Shown one piece after another: positions 7,815 through 17,191 of a DNA stretch of 64,000 nt (position 1 is the first letter of the stretch; each line of letters starts with the position of its first letter). The translations under genes were made by a program, and so were the position numbers. The notes beneath the pieces are model-generated. The model had not been told where the DNA came from and searched no databases. It was given only the letters and a program-made list of their open reading frames with translations. The DNA lies in NCBI RefSeq assembly GCF_902459655.1, contig NZ_CABPSB010000007.1:207509-271508 (forward strand), written 5' to 3'. This DNA is from Pandoraea anhela (GTDB lineage: Bacteria; Pseudomonadota; Gammaproteobacteria; Burkholderiales; Burkholderiaceae).

Positions 7815-8633
7815 ATGCGCATTCGCATCGGCGTCGGCGGCTGGAACTTCGCACCGTGGCAAGGCACGTTCTATCCCGAGAAGTGGCCCAAGCGCCGCGA
7901 GCTTGAATACGCGAGCCGGCACCTCACGTCCATCGAAATCAACAGCACGTTCTACGGTTCGCAAAAGCCTGCGACCTTTCGCCACTGGTTCGAGCAAACG
8001 CCGGACGATTTCGTCTTTTCGGTGAAGGCGTCGCGCTATGCGACACATCGTCGTGTGCTGGGCGAAGCGGGCGATTCCGTCGCACGCTTCTTCGACAGCG
8101 GTGTGCTCGAACTGGGCAAGAAGCTCGGCCCGGTGAACTGGCAGTTCGCGCCGACGAAGACGTTCGATGCGCAGGACTTCGAACACTTCCTGAGTCTGCT
8201 GCCGACGACGGCGGGCGGACACCCCGTGCGCCATGCGCTCGAAGTCCGGCACGAGAGCTTCGCCGTGCCTGAATTCGTCGCGTTGGCGAGAAAGTACGGA
8301 ATGGCCATCGTGCTCGCCGGCGACGCCCGGTTTCCCTGTATTGCCGACGTCACCGCGCCGTTCGTCTACGCGCGCCTCATGGGCACTGAAGCACGTTACA
8401 AGCTGGGCTATGCGCCGAAGGCGATGGCGCAGTGGCTGGACCGTGCGCAAACGTTCGCCGCCGGTGGCGTGCCGCGCGATCTCGACACCGTCGCCAAAGC
8501 CCCACCCCAAACGCCACCCAGAACGCCACCCAAAGCGAAACAACGCGACGTGTTCCTCTATGTCATCAGCGGCTTCAAGGCGCGCAATCCGGCCGCCGCA
8601 ATGGCGATGATCGACGCGCTCGGAAAGCGCTGA
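7815..8633 (+). CDS. DUF72-family protein (YecE-like)
   Basis: A TIM-barrel-like protein of the DUF72 family. Its signature stretches are IRIGVGGWNFAPWQGTFYP at the start, EINSTFYGSQKP near residue 45, WQFAPTKTFD in the middle, and ALEVRHESF. These match the family's G-x-x-GW, E-NSTFY and E-RH-S/W blocks. The biochemical role of the family is not established. The start used (MRIRIG) matches the usual N terminus; in-frame ATG or GTG codons 45-60 bases upstream are possible. A Pro-rich insert of three PPxTPP-like units near residue 235 is unusual. A 12-bp repeat and no strong promoter lie upstream. Confidence 0.85.
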   Translation: MRIRIGVGGWNFAPWQGTFYPEKWPKRRELEYASRHLTSIEINSTFYGSQKPATFRHWFEQTPDDFVFSVKASRYATHRRVLGEAGDSVARFFDSGVLELGKKLGPVNWQFAPTKTFDAQDFEHFLSLLPTTAGGHPVRHALEVRHESFAVPEFVALARKYGMAIVLAGDARFPCIADVTAPFVYARLMGTEARYKLGYAPKAMAQWLDRAQTFAAGGVPRDLDTVAKAPPQTPPRTPPKAKQRDVFLYVISGFKARNPAAAMAMIDALGKR

Positions 8634-8648
8634 CGTTCGCGTCGCCAT

Positions 8649-8676
8649 GAAAAACGCGGCGCACATGGCGCCGCGT
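8649..8676 (-). terminator. Intrinsic terminator of the PcaK-like transporter gene
   Basis: A perfect 9-bp stem (ACGCGGCGC / GCGCCGCGT) with a 5-base loop is followed on the minus strand by TTTTT. It lies 66 bases past the stop codon of the transporter and between two convergent genes. Confidence 0.85.
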
Positions 8677-8741
8677 CGGATTCAGCAATGGCGACGACGG
8701 TCAATCGTCGGGGGCCGTCTGTGCTTCGGCCCGTCCACGGA

Positions 8742-10121
8742 TCAGTGCATCGCGGCGGAATTGCGCGCATCGGCGGCGTTTTGCGCCGGCATGTTGCCGC
8801 GCGTCCGCTCCCAGGCATTTTTGGCCAGCAGCGCGACGGTCGCGAGTACGGCCGGAATCGCCAGCAACGAGAACGTCGCCGAAAACCCCAGATGACGACG
8901 CACGAGCTCGGCGCCGAGCAACGCGCCCGCGATACCGCCGAATCGACCGATGCCGAGCATCCACGCCACGCCGGTCGCGCGACCGTTCGTCGGGTAGAAC
9001 ATGGCGGCCAGCGAGGGCATCGACGACTGCGCGCCGTTCATCGCCGTACCGGCGAGAAAGATCAGCGTGACCAGCATGCCGATGTTGCCGATCGCCTGCC
9101 CGACGGCGTACACCAGCACCGCCGTGAGCGCATACCCGAACGCCACCACTTTCTGTGCATTGAACTTGTCCATCAACCAGCCCGAGAGGATCGTGCCGAT
9201 GCCGCCACCCAGCGGGAACAGCGCCGTAATCAGCGCGGCGCGCTCGACTGTGAAACCGGCGTCCTTGAAGAGGATCGGCATCCAGCTCGTGAGCAGATAG
9301 AAGATTACGAGCCCCATGAAGTAAGTCACCCACAACATGACCGAGCCGAACCCGTACTGTTTCGAGAGCACCACGCCGATGGCCGAACCGCTGCGCTTGG
9401 GCGCAGCTTCGTTCACCGTGAACGTGGCCACGTCGTCGAACGATTCGCCCGAGATGCGCGACAGAATGCGACGCACGCGCGCCACCGGCTTTTGCTTGAC
9501 CACGAGGAACTTCACCGACTCCGGCAGGCAAGCGATCAGCAGCACCGACAGCGCCAGCGGCAGCACACCGCCGAGCACCAGCACGCTGTGCCAGCCGAAG
9601 TGCGGAATCAGCCATGAGGCCACGAAGCCGCCCACGGACGCACCAAGCGGGAAGCCGCAAAACATCGTATTGACGATCACCGCACGGCGCGCCTCGGGAG
9701 CGTACTCGGAAATCAGCGTGACCGCATTCGGCATAGCGGCGCCAAGACCGAGGCCGGTCAGAAAGCGCAGGATGGTCAGCGTCTGAAGATCCTGAGCGAA
9801 GGCCGTCGCCAGGCTCGCCACGCCGAAGAACACCACGGACGAGACGAGCACCGTCTTGCGACCGACCTTGTCGGCCAGCGGTCCGGCGAAGATCGCACCG
9901 CCCGCCAGACCGAACAGCGCCGCCGAGAGCACCGGGCCGAGCGAGCCCTTGTCGATGTGCCACTGCTGCACCAGCGACGGCGCAATGTAACCGATCGCGG
10001 CCGTATCGAAGCCGTCGATGGCCACGATAAAGAAACACAGGATCAGCACCAGCCACTGGTAGCCGGAAAACCGTTGTGCGTTGATGTAGGCGGGCACGTC
10101 CACTGTGCGCGGATGATTCAT
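8742..10121 (-). CDS. pcaK: Aromatic acid:H+ symporter, MFS/AAHS family (PcaK-like)
   Basis: A 459-residue major facilitator with twelve predicted helices. The first helix carries the AAHS motif DGFDTAAIGYIAP, the loop 2-3 motif is GPLADKVGRKTVL, and SEYAPEARRA follows helix 4. AAHS proteins import 4-hydroxybenzoate, protocatechuate or benzoate across the inner membrane. The start at 10121 has a strong GAGGAG ribosome site; a further in-frame ATG 39 bases upstream is less likely. It sits next to pobA and the pca genes, so 4-hydroxybenzoate or protocatechuate is the likely substrate. A LysR-type box identical in pattern to that of the pcaH/pcaQ interval lies about 240 bases upstream. Confidence 0.88.
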   Translation of the reverse strand: MNHPRTVDVPAYINAQRFSGYQWLVLILCFFIVAIDGFDTAAIGYIAPSLVQQWHIDKGSLGPVLSAALFGLAGGAIFAGPLADKVGRKTVLVSSVVFFGVASLATAFAQDLQTLTILRFLTGLGLGAAMPNAVTLISEYAPEARRAVIVNTMFCGFPLGASVGGFVASWLIPHFGWHSVLVLGGVLPLALSVLLIACLPESVKFLVVKQKPVARVRRILSRISGESFDDVATFTVNEAAPKRSGSAIGVVLSKQYGFGSVMLWVTYFMGLVIFYLLTSWMPILFKDAGFTVERAALITALFPLGGGIGTILSGWLMDKFNAQKVVAFGYALTAVLVYAVGQAIGNIGMLVTLIFLAGTAMNGAQSSMPSLAAMFYPTNGRATGVAWMLGIGRFGGIAGALLGAELVRRHLGFSATFSLLAIPAVLATVALLAKNAWERTRGNMPAQNAADARNSAAMH

Positions 10122-10211
10122 GACGCTGTCTCCTCGGGGCGGGGGCGCCCCGTTGTTCATTCCATTATTTTTTTGAAATCGCTCGCCGCCTGTGCGCGTG
10201 CCTGTGTCGGG

Positions 10212-10238
10212 GGTAACGCGGATAACGTGGATAACGCG
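10212..10238. repeat. 9-bp tandem repeat, three copies
   Basis: Units GGTAACGCG, GATAACGTG and GATAACGCG follow each other without gaps, in the upstream region of the PcaK-like gene. Confidence 0.75.
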
Positions 10239-10326
10239 CGAACCGGCGATCCGACTGCCCGGCCGTCTTGATGCGGCATCGTAGCAAAGTGGATTTCTGC
10301 CGCTAATGTACGTCCTTATCTCGCCA

Positions 10327-10345
10327 GACGAAATGATCTTTCGTC
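10327..10345. promoter_or_regulatory. Palindrome upstream of the PcaK-like gene
   Basis: Perfect inverted repeat GACGAAA, spacer TGATC, TTTCGTC. It lies five bases from the LysR-type box and may be a second regulator site or part of the same operator. The cognate protein is unknown. Confidence 0.5.
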
Positions 10346-10350
10346 AGGCC

Positions 10351-10370
10351 ATCCATAACGGACGGTTATG
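10351..10370. promoter_or_regulatory. PcaQ-type box upstream of the PcaK-like gene
   Basis: ATCCATAACGGACGGTTAT (10351-10369) contains the dyad CATAAC-N5-GTTATG with a T-N11-A core. It matches 15 of 19 positions of the site between pcaH and pcaQ (17133-17151), in the same orientation relative to the controlled minus-strand gene. This suggests that PcaQ controls the transporter. Confidence 0.6.
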
Positions 10371-10471
10371 CTTGACGCCACTGGTGGCCGTCATCACACA
10401 CCGGCGGCGCGGTCCCGATGACGGCGGTGGCCTGCCCGGGCTCGTTCATGTGCCGGCGGGCACGAATCAGG

Positions 10472-11761
<1,290 letters not shown>

Positions 11762-11937
11762 TTACGCTCGCTGCACCACTTAGGACTGCGCGTAAACGCG
11801 AACGTCCGAAGTGTTTTTGACGCCTTGTCACGAGGGGCGAATGCGTCATATCTTATGGAGCGCGTACGACGCATTGAATGGATGAATCGACGACTTTCTT
11901 GTACTTTTTCGACAACTTCGACCAAGGGAAAACCAGT

Positions 11938-12891
11938 ATGCCAGGCGCGTCATCCCGGCTGCGCGCGGCGCGCGAGACGATTCCGGAATTCTCGTTGTAC
12001 GGCGAGTTGACCGAAACCGACAGCGGCGATTTCGTCCATATCGAGTGGATCGAGACACGCAGCCGCCTCTACGACTGGCATATCGATACGCATCGTCATC
12101 TGGGACTGTTTCAGGTGCTCGCGATCTTCGAGGGGACTGTCGAAGCGAACGTCGACGATGCGACGTGGGAGGTCGAGGGCCCGGCCGTCATCACAGTGCA
12201 TCCGTCGGCCGTGCACAACTTCCGCTTCTCGCGCGGCGCACACGGCTTCGTGCTCACCATGGCGCAGAGCGTGCCGTTCGATGCCGCCATCGGCGCGGAC
12301 GCCGACATGACATCGCTGCTTCGCAAGCCGTGGCTTTTTCCGCTGGCCGAGGCACCGCAAACACGCGACCGGCTCTACACGCTGCTCGGGCTCATCATGG
12401 ACGAGTTTTCGCGCCCGCAACTGGGGCATGCGGAAATGGTCGGATGGCTCACGCGCAGCGTACTGCTGTTGCTCGCACGACTGCACGCGCATCAGGATTC
12501 CGCAACGCGTACCGGGCGCATGGAACTGGATCTGTTCGCACGGTTTCGCGCGCTCGTGGAAGCGCACTACACCGAAGCGTGGGCCGTGCCCGCCTATGCG
12601 GCGCGCCTGCACGTGACGGAGAGCAAACTCAATCGCCTGTGCCGCCGGATCTCGGGTAAGTCCGCGTTCGATCTGGTGCAGGATCGGCTCATGCTCGAAG
12701 CGCGACGCAAACTCATCTACATTCCCGCGCCGGTCTCACACGTCGCCTACGAACTCGGCTTTCAGGATCCCGCTTACTTCTGCCGCGTCTTCAAACGCCA
12801 TGTCGGCGTGACGCCTTCGGCCTTCCGGCGAACGGCCCAACACGCGCATCTGGGGGATGACGCCGACCTGCCTGCCGCCCCCTTGCCCTGA
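11938..12891 (+). CDS. AraC-family activator, likely of pobA (PobR-type)
   Basis: The 317-residue protein has an N-terminal cupin-like sensor (DWHIDTHRHLGLFQVLAIFEG, then VHPSAVHNFRFSRG) and two C-terminal helix-turn-helix motifs (WAVPAYAARLHVTESKLNRL and VSHVAYELGFQDPAYFCRVF, followed by FKRHVGVTPSAFRR). This is the layout of PobR/HpaA-type AraC regulators that sense 4-hydroxybenzoate or hydroxyphenylacetate. It is divergently transcribed from pobA, the standard arrangement. The ATG at 11938 follows AAGGGA and was preferred over one 60 bases upstream. No clear operator was recognised in the shared 287-base gap. Confidence 0.88.
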   Translation: MPGASSRLRAARETIPEFSLYGELTETDSGDFVHIEWIETRSRLYDWHIDTHRHLGLFQVLAIFEGTVEANVDDATWEVEGPAVITVHPSAVHNFRFSRGAHGFVLTMAQSVPFDAAIGADADMTSLLRKPWLFPLAEAPQTRDRLYTLLGLIMDEFSRPQLGHAEMVGWLTRSVLLLLARLHAHQDSATRTGRMELDLFARFRALVEAHYTEAWAVPAYAARLHVTESKLNRLCRRISGKSAFDLVQDRLMLEARRKLIYIPAPVSHVAYELGFQDPAYFCRVFKRHVGVTPSAFRRTAQHAHLGDDADLPAAPLP

Positions 12892-12991
12892 GGCCGTTCA
12901 GCGCGGGGGGGTGGCGGCGGTGGCTGGCGGTGGCGCCGACCAGCGGCTCAACAAGCGAACGAGCGATCGACACCGGCGCCATCGAAACCGC

Positions 12992-13780
12992 TCAGACCCG
13001 CAGAAAGTGCAGCAGGGCGTCGTTCACCGCCGATGCACACTCGATGTTCGACAAATGCGCGCCGGGCACGACGACCTGCTTCGCGCCGCGAATGCGTTCG
13101 ACCATCGCGGTAGACATCGCGGGCGGCGTCGCCAGATCGTTCGCCCCGGTGACGACCAGCGTCGGCGCGATGATCGCCGCGATCTCGTCGAGCTGATTCA
13201 TATCGCGCACTGCCGCACACGCCGCTGCGTAGCCGGCCGGAGAGAGCGAGCGGAACATCGCCTTCATGCGCTCGACGGTGGCGCTTTCGCGCTCGGCGTA
13301 TGCCGGCGTGAACCAACGCGACACGACCGCGTCCGTCACGGCGTTCATTCCGTCGGCCTGCACTGCGCGAATCCGCCCGTTCCACACGTCCTCGGCGCCG
13401 ATATGCGCCGACGAGCAGACGATGGCAAGACGATCGAGACGCTGCGGCGCATGAATGCCCAGCCACATCCCCGTCATGCCGCCCATCGACACGCCGACGA
13501 GACTGGCGCGTTCGATGTCAAGCGCGTCGAGCAGCGCGACGACATCGCGCCCCAACTGGCCGATGACGTACGGTCCCGGCGTAACGGACGACCCGCCATG
13601 CCCGCGCGTGTCGTAACGAATCACCCGAAATTCGCGTGCGAGCGCGGACACTTGCGGCGCCCACATCTCCAGCGTCGTGCCCAGCGAGTTCGACAGCACC
13701 AGCGCCGGCGCACGGTCGTCGCCATCGACGGCCACGCGCAGTTGAGCGTCGCCCACGTCGATCAGACATTCCACGGTCAT
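12992..13780 (-). CDS. pcaD: 3-oxoadipate enol-lactonase
   Basis: A 262-residue alpha/beta hydrolase. The oxyanion-hole region is VLSNSLGTTLEMW, the nucleophile elbow is GVSMGGMTGMW (Ser in S-M-G-G), an aspartate lies in VVTGANDLATP, and the catalytic His is in VVPGAHLSNIE. It hydrolyses 3-oxoadipate enol-lactone to 3-oxoadipate. It is the last gene of the pca run and starts 27 bases after the pcaC stop. The ATG used has GAGGAG, part of a duplicated 13-bp unit, upstream. pcaIJ and pcaF, needed to finish the pathway, are not in the window. Confidence 0.95.
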   Translation of the reverse strand: MTVECLIDVGDAQLRVAVDGDDRAPALVLSNSLGTTLEMWAPQVSALAREFRVIRYDTRGHGGSSVTPGPYVIGQLGRDVVALLDALDIERASLVGVSMGGMTGMWLGIHAPQRLDRLAIVCSSAHIGAEDVWNGRIRAVQADGMNAVTDAVVSRWFTPAYAERESATVERMKAMFRSLSPAGYAAACAAVRDMNQLDEIAAIIAPTLVVTGANDLATPPAMSTAMVERIRGAKQVVVPGAHLSNIECASAVNDALLHFLRV

Positions 13781-13790
13781 TTGTCCTGAC

Positions 13791-13816
13791 TCCTCAACCT
13801 TGTTCCTCAACCTTGT
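13791..13816. repeat. 13-bp direct duplication at the pcaC/pcaD junction
   Basis: TCCTCAACCTTGT occurs twice head to tail. On the coding strand one copy spans the pcaC stop codon and the other supplies the GAGGA ribosome-site sequence of pcaD. Confidence 0.9.
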
Positions 13817-14244
13817 GCATCGGACGCCGCAGTTGCCGACCCGCGTGTTGTCGACCCCGGCTCGGCGGCTTCCATCTCCGCGAAGACCTTCTCCGCGTCG
13901 TGAATCGCCTGATTGGCTGCGGGCAGACCGGCGTACAGCGCGGCGTGCATGAACAGCTCCTTCATTTCTTCACGCGTCACGCCGTTGTTGAACGCGGCGC
14001 GCACGTGCATGCGGAATTCGTCGCCGCGATTGAGCGCAATGAGCAGCGAGAGTGTGATCATGCTGCGCATGTGCCGCGTGAGGCCCGGGCGCGTCCAGAT
14101 GTCGCCCCAGGCGAAGCGCGTAATGAAGTTCTGGAAGTCGTCGTTGAAGTCGTTGCGGCGTGCGAGTGTGCGTTCGACGTGCGCGTCGCCGAGCACGCCG
14201 CGACGCACCTGCATGCCGTTGTCGTAGCGTTCCTGATCGTTCAT
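13807..14244 (-). CDS. pcaC: 4-carboxymuconolactone decarboxylase
   Basis: A 145-residue protein of the AhpD/CMD fold. It has the conserved block VLGDAHVERTLARRNDFNDD, the ITRFAWGDIWTRPGL segment and the helix EFRMHVRAAFNNGVTREEMKE. It decarboxylates gamma-carboxymuconolactone to 3-oxoadipate enol-lactone. Its start overlaps the pcaB stop by four bases (ATGA), so the two are translationally coupled. The last 15 residues (after EPG) are a Ser/Thr/Ala-rich tail beyond the usual family end. Confidence 0.96.
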   Translation of the reverse strand: MNDQERYDNGMQVRRGVLGDAHVERTLARRNDFNDDFQNFITRFAWGDIWTRPGLTRHMRSMITLSLLIALNRGDEFRMHVRAAFNNGVTREEMKELFMHAALYAGLPAANQAIHDAEKVFAEMEAAEPGSTTRGSATAASDAQG

Positions 14245-15623
14245 GGGGATGTCCTGCCAGGGGGTGAGGAAGGTGCAGCCGTCGCCACGTCGGCGAGTGC
14301 GAGCACGCGGTTCACGAACGTGTCGGCGGCACCGAGATAGTGTTGGGGGTCCGTCAGGCGCGCCAGCGCTTCGACGGACAGGATGCGGGTGATGTCGGCG
14401 TCCTCGCGCAGCACGTCGAGCAAGTCGCGCTGCTGCGCGAGCGCGTCGCGGCAGTGCGCCTCGACGCGTCGGTGCGCTTCGAGCCGCCCCATCGATTCGC
14501 CGAGCGCCATCGTCACGGCTTCGGCCATGATGAGCCCGTGCGTCACATCGAGGTTCGCGCGCATACGGGACACGTCGACCGTCCAGTCGTGTACCAGCGT
14601 GCGCGCCGTTGCCAGTGCGCCGCCGCACAGCATGAGCAGTTCGGGCAGCGTCTCCCACTCGGCGTGCCAGGTGCCGAGTCCGCGCTCATGGTCCTGCTGC
14701 ATCGCGCCGAACAGCGTGGCGACGAGTTGCGGCGTGCGCGCGGCCGCCGCCAGAATCGCCGCGCATCCCACCGGATTGCGCTTGTGCGGCATGGTGGACG
14801 AGCCGCCGCGCCCCGGGCCGGACGCTTCCGCGATCTCGCCGACTTCCGTCTGCGTGAGCAAGGCCGTGTCGCGCGCGAACTTGCCGAGCGAGCCGGTAAG
14901 CGATGCCGCCCAGCTTCCCACGCGCACGATGCGGTCGCGCTGGCCATGCCACGGGGTCGCGACGTCCGACAGGCCGAGATGACGCGCCAGCGCCGCCGCG
15001 ACGGCCGGCCCCTGCGTGCCGAGCGACGCCAGCGTGCCTGCCGCACCGCCGAACTGCACGCAAAGCGCCTGGTCGCGCACATTGGCCAGTTCGATGCGCG
15101 CCCGCAGCAAGGCGTCGAGCGTCCCCGCGAGCTTGAGGCCGAACGTGATCGGCAACGCATGCTGAAGCCACGTTCGCCCGATCATGACGGTCGCGCGATG
15201 CTCGCGAACCTGCGCCGCGAGTCGATGGATCAGCGCGTCGAGATCGGCGCCGAGGTCGTCGAGCGCACCGCGCACTTGCAGCACGAGGCCGGTGTCGATG
15301 GCGTCCTGACTCGTCGCGCCCCAGTGCACATAGCGGGCGGCATCGGCGTCGAACGTCTTGACGCGGGCGGTGAGTTGCTTGACGAGAGGAATCGCGAGGT
15401 TGCCCGCGCACGCGGCCGCGTCGCGCAGTGCCTCCCAGTCGAGGTCGCCGGCGCGGGCGGCTTGGGCGATGGGGGCGACGGCAGCGGCCGGGATCAGGCC
15501 GGCGTCGGCTTCGGCGGCGGCCAGCGCCACCTCGAAGTCGAGCATGCCCTGTAGCGTGGCATCGCGAGAAAAACGCGCCGTCACGGCAGCGCCGCGCAGC
15601 AAGGAGTCAAGCAGTTCCGTCAT
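14241..15623 (-). CDS. pcaB: 3-carboxy-cis,cis-muconate cycloisomerase
   Basis: A 460-residue member of the fumarase/aspartase superfamily with the signature loop GRGGSSTMPHKRNPVG near residue 270, the catalytic-base loop, and the N-terminal helix LQGMLDFEVALAAAEADAGL. It lactonises 3-carboxymuconate to gamma-carboxymuconolactone. The in-frame ATG 48 bases upstream is less likely because the chosen start, MTELLDSLLRG, gives the usual N terminus; its ribosome site is weak. It lies 123 bases after pcaG, with a strong hairpin between them. Confidence 0.95.
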   Translation of the reverse strand: MTELLDSLLRGAAVTARFSRDATLQGMLDFEVALAAAEADAGLIPAAAVAPIAQAARAGDLDWEALRDAAACAGNLAIPLVKQLTARVKTFDADAARYVHWGATSQDAIDTGLVLQVRGALDDLGADLDALIHRLAAQVREHRATVMIGRTWLQHALPITFGLKLAGTLDALLRARIELANVRDQALCVQFGGAAGTLASLGTQGPAVAAALARHLGLSDVATPWHGQRDRIVRVGSWAASLTGSLGKFARDTALLTQTEVGEIAEASGPGRGGSSTMPHKRNPVGCAAILAAAARTPQLVATLFGAMQQDHERGLGTWHAEWETLPELLMLCGGALATARTLVHDWTVDVSRMRANLDVTHGLIMAEAVTMALGESMGRLEAHRRVEAHCRDALAQQRDLLDVLREDADITRILSVEALARLTDPQHYLGAADTFVNRVLALADVATAAPSSPPGRTSP

Positions 15624-15660
15624 CGGGATATCGATGTTAGGTGCGTTGTTGATGCATCGC

Positions 15661-15720
15661 AAAAAATGCACATACGGCGGCGGGCCACCGGCGTTGGCAT
15701 GCCGACGGCCCGAAGCCGCC
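15661..15720 (-). terminator. Hairpin with downstream T run between pcaG and pcaB
   Basis: Arms GGCGGC+GGGCC (15676-15686) and GGCCC+GCCGCC (15707-15720, with a 3-base bulge) close an inner GC-rich loop. On the minus strand a run of six T follows at 15666-15661, ten bases after the stem. It may terminate or attenuate transcription leaving pcaHG; pcaBCD could need its own promoter. The bulge and distance to the T run make it less than canonical. Confidence 0.5.
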
Positions 15721-15746
15721 CCAGTCTCCGTTTTACATCGCCGACG

Positions 15747-16346
15747 TCAGATATCGAGGAACACCGTCTCCTCGTCGCCCTGCATGCGGATGTCGAACCG
15801 GTACGACACTCGCCCGCCGCTCACCTCGCGACGCGCAATCAGCGTGTGACGCCGCTCGGCCGGCACTTGTTGCAGCACGGGGTCGAGCGCATTGGCCGCC
15901 GCCTCGTCGTCGAAATAGATACGCGTAAACAGATGATTGAGCAAGCCTCGCATCGTGAGAATGACGTCGATGCGCGGCGCGTCGCCCGGCGCAGCCACGC
16001 CCGGCTTGATCGTCTCGAAGACGAAACGGTTTTCGGCGTCCGTGCCGGTGCCGCATCGGCCGGTCCCGGCGAAGCCGGTGCGCTCGATATCTTCGGCCGT
16101 CTGCACATAGCGCCCATGGGCGTCGGCCTGCACGACTTCGATCAGGGCATCGTTGACGGGATTGCCCGCACCGTCGAGCACCTGACCGACGAGACGGATT
16201 TGCTCGCCGTCGGCGCGCTCGCTCGCGACGAGCGGCGTGAACGCGCTCTTGAAGTCGTACAGGTATTGCGCCGGCGACAGGCCATAAGCGAAGTACGGAC
16301 CGACGGTCTGCGACGGCGTTTGCTTGAATTCGGCGGTAAGGGACAT
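15747..16346 (-). CDS. pcaG: Protocatechuate 3,4-dioxygenase alpha subunit
   Basis: A 199-residue intradiol dioxygenase alpha chain, beginning with TPSQTVGPYFAYGL, the family's conserved N terminus. GQVLDGAGNPVNDALIEVVQADAHGRY and RIDVILTMRGLLNHLFTRIYF follow. The alpha chain lacks the full iron ligand set, as expected, and pairs with PcaH to form the (alpha-beta-Fe) oligomer that cleaves protocatechuate to 3-carboxymuconate. Its ATG is three bases after the pcaH stop; its ribosome site (GGAG) lies inside the pcaH end, indicating coupling. Confidence 0.96.
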   Translation of the reverse strand: MSLTAEFKQTPSQTVGPYFAYGLSPAQYLYDFKSAFTPLVASERADGEQIRLVGQVLDGAGNPVNDALIEVVQADAHGRYVQTAEDIERTGFAGTGRCGTGTDAENRFVFETIKPGVAAPGDAPRIDVILTMRGLLNHLFTRIYFDDEAAANALDPVLQQVPAERRHTLIARREVSGGRVSYRFDIRMQGDEETVFLDI

Positions 16347-16349
16347 GGC

Positions 16350-17060
16350 TCAGGACTCCATCGGCGTTTGGTCGGCACCGCGCAGCACGATGTCGAACTC
16401 GTAACCCAGCGCGTACTCGGGCTCGGTGATATCCATCGAGAAGCGCGCAATCAGTCGGTCGCGCGCCTGCGCCGGCGTCGCCTGGAAGATCGGGTCGTAG
16501 GCGAGGAGCGGATCGCCCGGGAAGTACATTTGCGTCACCAGCCGGGTTGCAAAGTAGTGCCCGAACACCGAGAAGTGCAGATGCTGCGGACGCCATGCAT
16601 TGTGGTGGTTCTTCCACGGATACGCGCCCGGCTTGATCGTCAGAAACTTGTAGCGGCCTTTGGCATCGGTCAGCGCACGGCCCGCGCCCAGGAAATTCGG
16701 GTCGAGCGGCGCATCGTGCTGGTCCACTTTGTGAACGTAGCGCCCACACGCGTTGGCCTGCCACAGTTCCACCAGGGTGTTCGGGACCGGACGGCCGCCT
16801 TCGTCGAGCACACGGCCCGTGACGATCATGCGCTCACCGAGCGGCTCGCCGTTACGAACGGCATTGCGCGTGAGATCGCCGTCGAGTGCGCCGATGATGC
16901 CGTTGCCATAGACCGGCGCGCGCAGATCCGCGAGGTTCTGCCTGACCGGCACCAGCGGTTGTTTGGGGCCGCGCAGCGCCGTGGACTTGTACCCACTGTC
17001 GATGAGCTTGGGATGGGAATCCCAGTCGCGGGGGCGCAGGACGGTTGTCGTCTTCGACAT
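16350..17060 (-). CDS. pcaH: Protocatechuate 3,4-dioxygenase beta subunit
   Basis: The 236-residue iron-binding chain. Ligand residues are Tyr108, Tyr147, His160 and His162 (in GRYVHK, GAYPW and WRPQHLHFSV), the spacing known from the Pseudomonas enzyme. It performs intradiol ring cleavage of protocatechuate. The ATG at 17060 has GGAGTGAG upstream; the frame extends further but that region holds the promoter. It is the first gene of the pcaHG unit and diverges from pcaQ, with a dyad LysR box 80 bases upstream. Confidence 0.97.
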   Translation of the reverse strand: MSKTTTVLRPRDWDSHPKLIDSGYKSTALRGPKQPLVPVRQNLADLRAPVYGNGIIGALDGDLTRNAVRNGEPLGERMIVTGRVLDEGGRPVPNTLVELWQANACGRYVHKVDQHDAPLDPNFLGAGRALTDAKGRYKFLTIKPGAYPWKNHHNAWRPQHLHFSVFGHYFATRLVTQMYFPGDPLLAYDPIFQATPAQARDRLIARFSMDITEPEYALGYEFDIVLRGADQTPMES

Positions 17061-17129
17061 GGTCTCACTCCGTTTTGTGTTGACTGATCTGGCAGGCATC
17101 TCGGCCAGTCGCCAGCGTGTTTTCGACAC

Positions 17130-17152
17130 TATATCCATAATCAACGGATATA
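17130..17152. promoter_or_regulatory. PcaQ-type operator between pcaH and pcaQ
   Basis: Dyad TATATCC-N9-GGATATA. Its inner sequence ATCCATAATCAACGGATAT (17133-17151) is 15/19 identical to the site upstream of the PcaK-like gene. It lies about 80 bases before pcaH and 45 before pcaQ. This is the position expected for a LysR regulator activating the divergent operon and repressing itself. Confidence 0.7.
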
Positions 17153-17191
17153 TTTATTGACATTTTCTTAGGCTTTTCATAACTTTCCGGC

